From positions 32,604,969 through 32,668,968 of the forward strand of contig CM043942.1 in the NCBI GenBank assembly GCA_014529385.2: a DNA stretch of 64,000 nt. The letters run 5' to 3'. The DNA comes from Adiantum capillus-veneris (lineage: Eukaryota > Streptophyta > Polypodiopsida > Polypodiales > Pteridaceae). A model generated the notes under the pieces. The model did no database searches. It was not told the origin of the DNA and saw nothing but the letters and a program-made list of their open reading frames with translations. The first letter of the stretch is position 1. Every line of letters starts with the position of its first letter. Shown here piece by piece: positions 12,121 to 23,367 of the stretch. Made by a program: the position numbers and the translations under genes.

Positions 12121-12520
12121 TTGTCGAAGCAGAGATTGTGCTTAACAATGCTTTATTTGATATGTATGCCATATGTGATGCTTTTACAAAAGCACATTAA
12201 GTTCTTTATGGGATATCTCTTTGCAATGTCGTCACTTGAAATGCATCGAATGAGGATAAGCATGAGAAAACTTTGTTTGTTTTAACCGAACGTGAAGGGA
12301 AGGCCTTTCTTCAATGCCATCATTCATTATGTGCTTGGCATGGTCGATAAATATGCTCAATGGTTGAACTTTGAAATCGATTAAAATGCTTGAGGAATTA
12401 AATTTGATTGCGGGGTATGCCCAACATGGCAGTGGAAAAGTTGTTTAGGATGTTGCTGTTGGCGATGCCTTGGTTGATATGTAAACCAAATGTGATGTGC
12501 TCAAGGCCTCCCAAGGCCGT
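12121..12520 (+). pseudogene. PPR-repeat fragment
   Basis: Shows the plant PPR idiom: NALFDMYAICDAFTKAH, then VLYGISLCNVVT, a stop where TWNA is expected, and further on IAGYAQHGSGK-like and GDALVDM-TKCDVL (about 12395-12510). PPR proteins are mostly organelle RNA-binding factors. This stretch has several stops and no start, so it is a dead fragment of perhaps three repeats. The idiom resembles the array at 57171-60600, but here it lies on the opposite strand. Confidence 0.6.
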
Positions 12521-12848
12521 TAAATTGGCCACCCATTAATTAAGAAAGAGGTGGTAATAATGTGAAGAGGGAAGGAGAGGGCATGAAGGTAGTGTGAAGT
12601 AATGAGCAAGGAGAGGAAGAGGGCTCGCGCTGCTCAAGGAAGTGCTCAGATGAGGTCAAGTGTGAAGGCAAAAATGCTACAGGATATGGCACCCCTTTTT
12701 GGTTCAAATTCAAGCTGGTTGGAGCAGGGCCGAGCTCTGTGCATGCCACATCATCAAGAAGCCATACCCGCGCCTTACACTAGCACTAGTGCTAGTGCTA
12801 GGGGGGTATTGTGTCTATATTTAGAAAGTCTAGTTAGCATGCAGAAGG
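12521..12848. other. No gene seen; contains a 20-bp palindrome
   Basis: Only a perfect palindrome stands out, at 12778-12797 (CACTAGCACTAGTGCTAGTG). Frames crossing the stretch carry no recognisable motif. Confidence 0.45.
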
Positions 12849-13012
12849 TGTAAAGACCCAGGAGACTGGCTTGAGAGATCCACCTCCCTACCACCCTATA
12901 TATAGGCTCTGTGGCTCTTAGCCCTAGCCTAGGACGGATCCCCAATCCACATCTAAGCCGTCCAGGCCCTTGGGTTAAGTCCATGACCCCCTCAGTTGCC
13001 CTTGGCCTTACA
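12849..13012 (-). repeat. 164-bp LTR, family F (3' copy)
   Basis: Closely similar along its whole length to 38761-38924, which is also 164 bp. The minus strand starts TGTAAGGCCAAGGGC and ends CTTTACA. Directly above it the minus strand is purine-rich (GGGGAGAGTAA), as expected before a 3' LTR. The internal region above it is not recognisable. Confidence 0.5.
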
Positions 13013-14781
13013 TTACTCTCCCCATGGATAATTATTTTTTTCCTCAAAAACAAAAGTGGTAATGGCATCCCTTGGATCCATCTATACTTTGGACTGGAGC
13101 ACAATTCAGTAGGAGGTTCAATCAAGAAGAACATCTTGATTTTCCACATTGTTGTCCCTTTGCCACCGTCTTGTGTAACCGGCCCATAACCAATATAGCG
13201 TATAGACTCCATTTAGAACTCACTTGAGCATGCTAAACGAGTTATCACAACTAAGATGTATCCAACATAGTACCTCTTTTTCACTTTCCATGAAATTAAT
13301 TGGTTGACGAACGCATCAACGAAGTATAATTCCTTGACTTGTTACATGAGGAGACTAAACTGAGCCTCGCAACGTGCTTTGCTTCATGGTAAGCAAACTC
13401 CAACTAGAGAAATAAACTTTCCAATTGGATTGCTTGGTGCTAACGTTTGCACTTAGCATATCCTTTAGCACAAAACTAACACTTGTAATCTGCCTATCCT
13501 CTCTGGATGACTGGAAATATTAAGTTGTGATTCCCCACTGTTTACACAATCCACAAAAATGACTGGTAAATAGGAATGACAATTGTTTACAAGAATGCTG
13601 ATTAATCAACTGTGTTAGGAACAACCATCTTGGTTAACTTTAGGAACCTGATCTACAAGAATCCAAATTGAGCCAAACCTCTATTGGTGATTGATAGATC
13701 TACAGTTAACCTCATAGGGATATTGCACATAGAGTGTGAAATGCTTTAAAAGCTACTAATGTCATGAATGTGCATGTCGCTCCAAATCAGCCTTTGCTAA
13801 ACACTAGGGCCGTAACACGTAGTGTGCATGCAATTAGCAAAGAATAGATTCGAGCGTGCATATCCATAACCGTACTTGCCAATGCTTACGGCTAATGTTA
13901 TGTTGATAGCTCACGAGGAATGAGCTAAATACTATCCACGTGAAAACCACACTAACATATTTGGACCATAATAGAGGGTGAAAATCCATCACATCTAGGT
14001 ATCAAATGAACTAGTTCATTAACATAACATAACTTTGTGATGTGTATAAACAACCATCTCTTAAAGTTTTTGAAAAATACTTGTAACCTTAACAAGTCTT
14101 ACTAAGTATTCAACAATTTCTGGCCACTGAAATTGTTCCTGATACAATGTGCTCAAATGGTCTAGTAAATGGATTAGACCAGCACCTAGGGACTTAGTCA
14201 TGACACATAATTCAAATGACAGGTGCCAGTGTTAGTCCCAAAGATTCATATTCTCTACATGCGGAATATTTTCATATAAGGATATCCTAAAAAATAACTT
14301 CCTACAAGTACGAGATGTACTTGTGTGTGGAGGTAAATGTAAACACTTTGCGACATGCTCATTATCCTTACTCCACATTGACTAAATTGAACTCCTTGAG
14401 TTCCTAGACCATATTGTATCCCATGTGACAACATGTGCCAAACCAAACCCTACATATAGCCTTTCACAACTGCGGAATGTGTAAATGTATGTTGGATAGT
14501 AATGCCCAAAATACTGTGCTCATACATGACCGTGTCATGTCTTTGACGAGCAAAATGGATGAAAGCATAGAAGCATATACATCCTACTTGAAAAAATTCA
14601 ATCAAAACATATTCAATAATAAAACCAAAGCAGATGCGTACCTGGAGGTTGAACATGGTGTTCACTTACCCGTATGCACATGGCCCAATCTCCCACTCGA
14701 GAAGGCCTAGCAACACCAATTGAACGATAAGTGAAAATCAAGTAGTATTATATTGGTAACCCTGGGTGTTGCCTTTGAATC
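13013..14781. other. Unrecognised, possibly LTR-element debris
   Basis: No coding motif on either strand. One hint: at 14684-14701 the minus strand reads CTCGAGTGGGAGATTGG, a typical plant Copia polypurine tract, so an LTR might end near 14690. No repeated partner is visible. Confidence 0.35.
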
Positions 14782-14988
14782 CACTACAAGAGGTGCTTAA
14801 GGTTAGCAACGTTCATTGTGCGACGCTCAAATCTAGCGACGTTGCTATATAGAGACACTAATAGCGACGTTCATAGTGACGGCGAGACAGTGTGGGTAAA
14901 AATTACCTGAGAACACCAAAACTCAGATCTAGATCTGGTTTTGGCACTCTTGGGCAAGTGACGATGACGAAGGTAATGCCCTCACCTT

Positions 14989-16205
<1,217 letters not shown>

Positions 16206-16411
16206 GCCTTTGTTTCAAAATAGTGCTAACATGATTGAGTTGCAAATGCACAATGCGATTGGAAAGGTGGTAACTTCAGTAGGTCGTGTAAGAACACAAG
16301 ACTGTCTCTCGGTAGGAGAATTGCTGAGGGCCGCCAACTACGGAAATGCCAATGGGGCAGTACAGGAAAGCACCATCTACCTCAACGACAAGGTGTTCAA
16401 CAACGGTGGCC

Positions 16412-17238
16412 ACCATCATGTAAAGCATTTCAGAATATGTGATGATGCGAGGATGCAGTCGCTCCGGTGAAATGTGTGTGATGCTCAAGAAAAGAGTATG
16501 TGTTTGGAAATGTGTGCGGTTTATGTATATGTATGTTTAGGGTTATGTATGTGATAGCCACTGCAAGGTATATGTATGTGTGGGTTTAGGTTTATGATTA
16601 TTTAAAACAATGCGAACTTTGGAAACGGCTTGTCCTTGAGAAATTTGCACATGTACGCTTGCAAATAGCTTGCATGTAGCTACGTTTAGATATGTAGTCA
16701 TTTGCAAGCTCACATGTGCGAACGACTCACAGGAAGTTGTTTTTGAAGTTTGCAAGTGTTTTTGCATCCAAAAAACGCTACAAACTTTGGGAACGGCTTG
16801 TCCATGAGCCGTTGGCACATGTGAACTTGCAAATAGCTTGCATGCAGCTTCCATGGGCTTAGGTAGGTAGAGAGAGGGATGATTAGGTATCTCACATGCA
16901 CAAATGATTGCGGGAAAGTCATTACTGAAGTCCGCTGCATTTTTGCATCTAAAAAACGTTGCACTTTGGAAATGCTTTGTCTGTGAGCCGTTTGCGCACG
17001 TGAGCTTGCAAATAACTTGCATGTAGCTACCGTATAGTTATTGTGCTCCTTGCTCAGCATCTCTTCACAGTAAGAGAGGTCGCTAGCACCACCACCACCA
17101 CCATGAAAAGCCTTTCAGAATATGCGATGAATGCGAATATGCAGTCGCTTGGGTGAAATGTATGCGATGCTCGAGAAAAGAGTATGTGCTTGGAAATGTG
17201 TGCGGTTTATGTATATGTATGTTTAGGTTATGTACATG
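16412..17238. repeat. Satellite-like block inside ~140-bp direct repeats
   Basis: Three diverged units, each starting ACTTTGG-AACGGCTTGTC or a variant at 16616, 16784 and 16963 (periods 168 and 179 bp), each containing GCTTGCAAATAGCTTGCATG. The block is bracketed by direct repeats at about 16412-16556 and 17098-17238, both with CTTTCAGAATATG or a variant, ATGCAGTCGCT and GTGTGCGGTTTATGTATATG. The unit frames differ, so no protein repeat is conserved. Confidence 0.8.
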
Positions 17239-17582
17239 ACCAATTAAGCTGATATCATAACTCAGTCCTAATGTCTGTGCACCTCTAGACCGAGTGTGCG
17301 GGGATCGGCGGGCATGGCTAGAGAATGTCAAGTAATTTATACTAGCTAGGGAATGGCTAAAGCTGAACAAGAGGCAAAGGGGTTCTTCTCGCTACATGGA
17401 TTGTCATGTAAACGTGGGTATACAGATTTGTCACACCCACAAATATAGGCATTGACCAATAAAGACGAGATTATAACCCGGTGGTCCTGATATTTGAGCA
17501 CCTCGAGAGGAAGGGGTGCAGGGATCGGGCTTGCCTAGAGAATGTGAGGTAGTTTACAATGTGATTTAATGTTGCTTGATTA

Positions 17583-17586
<4 letters not shown>

Positions 17587-17648
<62 letters not shown>
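17587..17648. repeat. (GA)31 microsatellite
   Basis: An uninterrupted GA tract just upstream of the transposase-related block. Confidence 0.95.
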
Positions 17649-17651
<3 letters not shown>

Positions 17652-17702
17652 AAGAGAGAAATAGTAAATTTATATTTAATTTAGGATTAAGGGTATTCAC
17701 AA

Positions 17703-18640
17703 TGATTATGAGTAGTGGCGATGATGTGGGGCCGTCTGACCAAGACACCTATCTCGCAACAAGGATCTTATGTTCTTGTAATCAATGCAAACATGTGCGA
17801 TGGACAAGACGCGTTTCTTTGCAGCACGTTCGCGAGTTCGACCTATCTATTACAGATCGAGTTGTTGCCAATTACAACTCATCGGACTCTGATGCTGGCC
17901 AACAAGCAGCAATCCTGTAACTTGATAAACGTGTTTGTAGGCGCTTTACTCAAGCAACATACATGAGTGGCTCTCCGGAGTTGATCGTGCAGGAGATACA
18001 CTTTGGTACACCATTGATGATGAGCGTATTTTTGGGATCGTGATGTGCAATCTCGGTGTGGAAAAGAACATGGTGGAAGATATAGAGACTAAGATCAATT
18101 GATTTTGCATGCTTCACAACCCGGTGATGCGAAAGTTTTCACAGTACAAGGATGCAAAGCAAGAGTGACAAAGGGCACAACTTGAGTGGAGACGGGGAAG
18201 ACGACCACCGGTGCATTATCCAACGGGTCTTGAGATCCTACGAACATTCATGAGCTTAAGATGGTTACACAATGCCGTATACGCTTAGATCCATGGCATG
18301 TTTTTTGTATTGACGGACACTCATTATCATTGTTGGTTGTAGTATAGGTCATACACGGAAGCATGGTGTAAAGGTCGACATTTCAGGCCCACAATGGATC
18401 GACAAAAAGTGTTTTACACAAGATTGTGGAGTCATGGCAAAATTCAAACAATCAAGTTGACGACGGTCCTCCAATGCAGATCTTGTGGTAGCAAAATTCA
18501 CATACTTTGGCATGCTACAAGAAATTTTGAGGGTAGACTACAAAGGATTTTTCGTGGACTTGTTCGACGTGCAATGGTTCAAGATAAACATCGGTAAATT
18601 TTGCCTCATCCGACTTTAGAGGATTTTACTCATGTAAGAT
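17703..18640 (+). pseudogene. CACTA transposase remnant
   Basis: An N-terminal block, TRILCSCNQCKHVRWTRR followed by a His-containing helix-like stretch (17755-17850), resembles the cysteine/histidine transposase-associated domain at the start of plant CACTA transposases. A second block at about 18479-18605, with KFTYFGMLQEILRVDY and LFDVQWFKI, resembles the DUF4216 domain found toward the C-terminus of the same proteins. Between them IHEWLSGVDRAGDTLWYTIDD and further readable stretches are broken by stops. The blocks lie in different frames. The catalytic core is not recognisable, so this is dead. The DUF4216 match is the stronger one. Confidence 0.5.
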
Positions 18641-18650
18641 ACGTCGCTCT

Positions 18651-19153
18651 TGCAGGTGATATTGGGGATACGAGGGCTACACTTGCCAGTTACCTTGGCA
18701 TCCATGGAGGAGACCAGAGAGGAAAACAAACAAGAAGCTACGGATGTGGCACCAGACGAACCTGAAACTACTTCTAAAAGAGGGATGCATGCGGAGGACC
18801 TCCTAGATAAAACTCCAGACATTTGCTTAGATGGAGAGCTCTATATATACATAGGGAGTTATGCTGAGTGATGCAAGGATAAGAGATAGACCTCTTAAAG
18901 TCACAAACATTGTATCTAAGCAATTTTGCTTCCTTTTGTCATAGACTTTGTATTTGAGCAGTTTCCTTTTGCACCTCTCTATAGCCCAGGATACATACAA
19001 CACCCCAATCCATTGGGATTCACCTTCAAAATCCGCACAATTTCACATGCACACACTTGTCTTGGTGTACCAACTCACACACACACCTCAATATCTCTCT
19101 TTGACACAACCGACCTCGGGGGGGAGGGGGGGGGGGGGGGACACTTGCCAAGC

Positions 19154-19244
<91 letters not shown>

Positions 19245-19391
19245 GAAGAGAAGCTATGATGGCTTCAATTCTCAACAAACAACACTGTGTACAAGATGCT
19301 CCAAGCCGGCACACACATTAGCGAGCAGACATAACGAATTGGTAGCCCTCCGGGCTCCGCAAGAACTTCCTGAGGTGTGTATGGCACTTCC
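18651..19391. other. Intergenic; poly-G and CA tracts
   Basis: Holds a G15 run (19126-19140) preceded by G7, and a (CA)n of about 43 units (19156-19243). The last five bases, CTTCC at 19387-19391, are the left target duplication of element C. No gene is supported. Confidence 0.6.
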
Positions 19392-19545
19392 TGTTGGGGT
19401 AAAGCCCCATGTGGCCAGTTAGGCTAGGTGCCCGCCCACTATACTTATTCATTATGTACATAATAGAATAAGGGGGCTCACACGCATAGAGTGAGTTTTA
19501 GCCCCTGCAAACACAAGGTCTCCTCTTCTCCTCTCCTCTCCATCG

Positions 19546-19622
<77 letters not shown>

Positions 19623-19641
19623 CTCTCGCTCGTGCACTTCA
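19392..19641 (+). repeat. 5' LTR of element C
   Basis: 250 bp, TGTTGGGGTAAAGCCCCATG ... GTGCACTTCA, with an internal (CA)n of about 35 units at 19551-19620. The 3' LTR has a longer tract, about 48 units. It includes ATTATGTACATAATAGAATA, shared by all C-family LTRs. Confidence 0.92.
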
Positions 19642-19643
19642 AC

Positions 19644-19655
19644 TGGTATCAGAGC
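19644..19655 (+). other. Primer binding site, element C
   Basis: TGGTATCAGAGC, two bases after the LTR. It is complementary to the 3' end of plant initiator methionine tRNA, the usual Copia/Gypsy primer. Confidence 0.92.
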
Positions 19656-21200
19656 ACAGGGATTGGGAGCTCCATTGGAGCTCAGCGCGGGGAAGCAGAC
19701 AGAGAAGCAACAAAAACTACAGCACGTTTTTGCAGATCTGTTTTGGTCTACCAAAACGTTTTCATTCAAGCCAATTCCTCACAGCGTAGACCAATTTTTT
19801 GTCCTCTTCAACTTTGCAGAAGAAAGTTTTCTCAAAATCCTTACCAATTTTGAGATACGTCACTCAGACTGCCTGCACGTCTAGGGTACACAGGTGCAGA
19901 TTTTTACAGATCTATTTTGACCTGTATAAACAGCACATTTCAGATCCATTCTCTAGAGGCCCAACCGTTTTCGCGTGGTCTACAACTTTGCAGAAGGAAG
20001 TTTCTGCAAATTCTTAGCGGTTTGGAAGATATGAGCTGACAAGCTGCATGATATTCAAAAAGTTGAAGATTATGTATGCATATTGTGGTGATGTGCTACA
20101 TTCAAAGAGCTCGGATTGAGCTTTTGTCATTCTCTTGTTTTGTGCATTGATGTTTTGCTCTCAGTGAAGAGAGTGTGGGTTGATATTTTCAACACATTTA
20201 TGCGCACACATTGAGAACAGTTCGTAGATGTATGCATTCTTGTGGACTCTCAGGTTCGAGAGTGGTTTTATCACAGGGTATGTGCATTGACTTATGCGAT
20301 TGAGCAGATTTTGGAAAGTGTGGTGCATAGATTTGTAGAGAGATTTGCAAGCATTTATAGAATGATTGTGAGCTGAATTTTCAGCTAATTTGGATGCTCT
20401 TTGATACACATTTGGTACATGCTTGATGCTCGTTTATATTGCCATGTGGATGCACATGATGTGCGCTTTTCGGCGGATGGTATTCTTCACCTTGCAAGGG
20501 CATATGCGGGCTGATTTTCAACTATTTTGAGCATCAATTTGTGTCATATTTTGGTTGGTTTGCATCAAAGTTTATGCTAGTATATGCTTCGCTTGAAGAG
20601 TGCGGTTGATGCACTTTGTGTTTTGGATTACATGATTGTTTTGCAAGTTTACGGAGTTGAGACTTTGGGGTAGCTCATGTATACTTGAGTGCAGATTTTG
20701 CGTATGATTTGCTCATGGTTTTAAGCATGTTTATGGCATGTATGGTTATTATGGTTAGATAGCCAAATACTGCCGAAACTCTGTCGGATTTTTCTTGCGA
20801 GTTCATTTGTTTATGCGCATGGTTTGCAATCGTGTTTTGATTGCATTTGGCACTCAGTGGTTGCTTTGCCATAGTGTTTTGGCATCGCATTGTGAGAGTG
20901 TTTGCTCACCGGATTATGTCATTTGACATACATGTGGTAATCTCTTCAGGAGGGAGATTGTTGATGATAGTTTCGTCGATTACCACATAGTGCTCTTGGA
21001 TAAGAGCGGGTGTTTTGGCATCATTTGAGCGCTTTTGCTCACTTGTTTCGTTACATTGATCGCCATATTTGCTGATACTTCTCTTAGACAGCTTATGCCA
21101 GCTTATGTTGTATTTTGACAGTACTTGGTGTATGAGTTAGCCAGGCTTTGGCTATTGTCAGTTGATCGATTTGTGCTTGGTCTTGTCACAGGTTATCGCC
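19656..21200 (+). other. 1.5-kb untranslated leader of element C
   Basis: No open frame with recognisable content. It aligns with 9996-11106 on the opposite strand, so it is a family feature and probably carries packaging or dimerisation signals (inference). The copy in C' lacks about 0.2 kb next to gag, where Gypsy D lies. Confidence 0.7.
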
Positions 21201-21320
21201 ATGGGTTTGGCATGTACATCATTGTTAGGGTTTGTGCTTTTCCATACAAAGTTTGATGGTTCAAACTTTGAGCATTGGAAAGCAGGTATGCATGATACAT
21301 TGACTCAGTTGGGCCAAGTG
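21201..21320 (+). pseudogene. Copia gag N-terminus, element C (split)
   Basis: Starts at ATG 21201 and reads into FDGSNFEHWKAGMHDTLTQL, the Copia gag opening equivalent to LDGTNFPLWKKQIW in element A. It is cut at AAGTG (21316-21320) by Gypsy H; the frame resumes after 30185. Confidence 0.8.
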
Positions 21321-21897
21321 TGTCATAAAATCTAATATCTAACCAACCCAAATGATTTTCTCATATTAAATTGATCACTTAATGTGGGAGAATAAACGGG
21401 AACAAGTGTTAAGATATAGATATGTGCTTATAGATCTATCTCAACACGGGGCCAATAGTAAAGGGGCCCAAATGGGAGATGGTCTATCAAGAGCAAGGCT
21501 AACCAATGGAGCATAAGACCTTAGGGTTAGCTTCATTGAAGACCTCCAATAATGTGTGTAAAAGTCCTTTGACCTTAAGCTAGGGCTGAGCTTGAGGTGG
21601 GAACCCGGCCCAAACTCGAGGTGCTTGTCGTGCTTGTCCTGCTTGAGGTGCTTGTCATGCTTGAGGTGCTTGATTAAGATGCTTGAGCTGCTTGACTGGC
21701 TCCATGCTTGAGGTGCTTGACTTGGTGCATGATTAAGGTGCTTGAAGTGCCTTGAGAAGCTTGCCTGAGATGCTTGTGGGAACACCCCCTACTTCAAGTG
21801 CTTAGTCATGCTTGATGACTAAGGGGCTTGCTCATCCAAAGTCAAAAATATCCCTACAAGGAGGGGGGCGAGCCTACAAGGGTGGGGGATGAGAGAG

Positions 21898-21930
<33 letters not shown>

Positions 21931-22953
21931 GGGAAGCCCCATCTTGAAGAGGCAACAAGGACACTTGTCAAGTTCCTCCTCATGTTTCCCTCATGGTGTG
22001 CCTGAAACCTATTGGTTGGCCACCCAAGGGGTCCAATGATAATAAAGGATATTTAATTAATTGATTTTGCATTTATCAAGTCCTCTCTCTCAAAGGGGAA
22101 AGGGGGACACTTGTCCCAAGGCTATCCCTGTTGCTTGTAATGGCTCCTGCTTGTGATTGGCTAGGCCTGGAGGGGTCCAATGAGCTTCAAGCATGAGCTA
22201 CAAGGGGGGGTCGACCCAAGCAAGCTAGGGGGGTGCTTAGGGGGTATACTCACCCACACACACTCACAAACACTCTCATTGTGTACTATGCAAAGTGCAA
22301 GAGCTCCCTCTCTTTCTCCAAGCAAGTAGAGGTTGAGAGCCTACACCAACACTCTTGGCTATGGAGTGCAAATCCATCCAAGAGCCATGCTTCAATGCTT
22401 GAGCTTGCCATCTATTTCTTCTTCATTACTATGCTATTATGTATGCTAGCACAAGAGTTATGATAAGTGAGGAACTAGCTCTTTCTCGTATGAAATGTTT
22501 CTTCTTCCTCTTCCCTACCCTCATTCCCTGCTAGCTCTCTCCACCTTCGAAGGTGTTTGAGGTCTTGGCACTAAGGCTTGGTATAGTTAAAGCTTTCTTC
22601 AAGTTTAGGTTATGCTATGATGGTGATGCATGAAGCTTTCCATCTTCATTGCTTCACCTAGGTCACAAGGAACACAAAGAATGTATTGTAACAAGTCTCT
22701 CTTTATGGGAGAAATCATAATACAAATGCCTATTGGAGGGGGGACCGGCTCCACATAAATCCGGTCCTCAACTGTTGTCATGTTCTCTAAATTCTCTCTC
22801 TTGCAAAAGTATTGTCTATGCCAAGTTAACTAATTGCTATGATTATGTTGCTATCTTCAATTATGTCAACCCGCTATGCTCACAAAATCATTTCTTGAAA
22901 GTACTCTTATTAAATTCCACTACTCTCAAATTGAATAGGCAAATTACATTACA
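21321..22953 (+). repeat. 5' LTR of Gypsy H
   Basis: 1633 bp, TGTCATAAAATCTAATATC ... ATTACA. It contains a GGTGCTTG-type minisatellite (about 21595-21780), a short (CA)n of about 15 units (21899-21929) and an AT-rich segment. Antisense frames here are translations of the minisatellite and not genes. Confidence 0.95.
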
Positions 22954-22954
22954 T

Positions 22955-22966
22955 TGGTATCAGAGC
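22955..22966 (+). other. Primer binding site, Gypsy H
   Basis: TGGTATCAGAGC one base after the 5' LTR; complementary to initiator methionine tRNA. Confidence 0.93.
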
Positions 22967-23367
22967 ATTTGGTTTCTCTTTTCTTGCTTAAGAAGAGAGG
23001 TTCTTAAGTAGCCTATAAATGGTTGATGTTGTTAATTATAATAGAGTAAGTGGAACTGGGATCTAATATCGGTTTTGTTAAGCCCACTATGTGGGGGATG
23101 GTGCACACCTCGGGAGCTTTGGACTTAATAATGGAGTCTTTTTAGACTTGCCTACGGCTTTACCATTTTTGAGCCATAAGAAGTCCGAAAGGAGCTAGCC
23201 CTTGGCAACTCTGCTATGTTAGACCTACTCCTCTACTCTCTATAATTAACCACTTTGAGCCATGGGTGTAGATACTTAAGAGCCGATTTTCAAAGGCTAA
23301 GAGGAGTGGCAACTAAGGTTTTGTATTGCCAAAGCATACACTAAGTATAAACATAAATTTTGTTAAC
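22967..23367 (+). other. Leader of Gypsy H
   Basis: About 0.4 kb between primer site and gag start with no recognisable coding content. Confidence 0.7.

Noticed and set aside
12778-12797. 20-bp perfect palindrome as a regulatory operator
   Set aside because: It is a simple CTAGCA-type inverted repeat with no gene beside it; no basis to assign function.
16543-17022. 159-codon minus-strand frame with repeated CKLFAS-HV
   Set aside because: It is the satellite at 16616-17040; units are read in different frames, so there is no coding constraint.
21441-21785. Antisense His/Lys-rich frames in Gypsy H LTRs (also 28678-28968)
   Set aside because: Translation of the GGTGCTTG minisatellite.
22955-22966. 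tRNA genes suggested by TGGTATCAGAGC
   Set aside because: These are retrotransposon primer sites next to LTRs; no cloverleaf is present.
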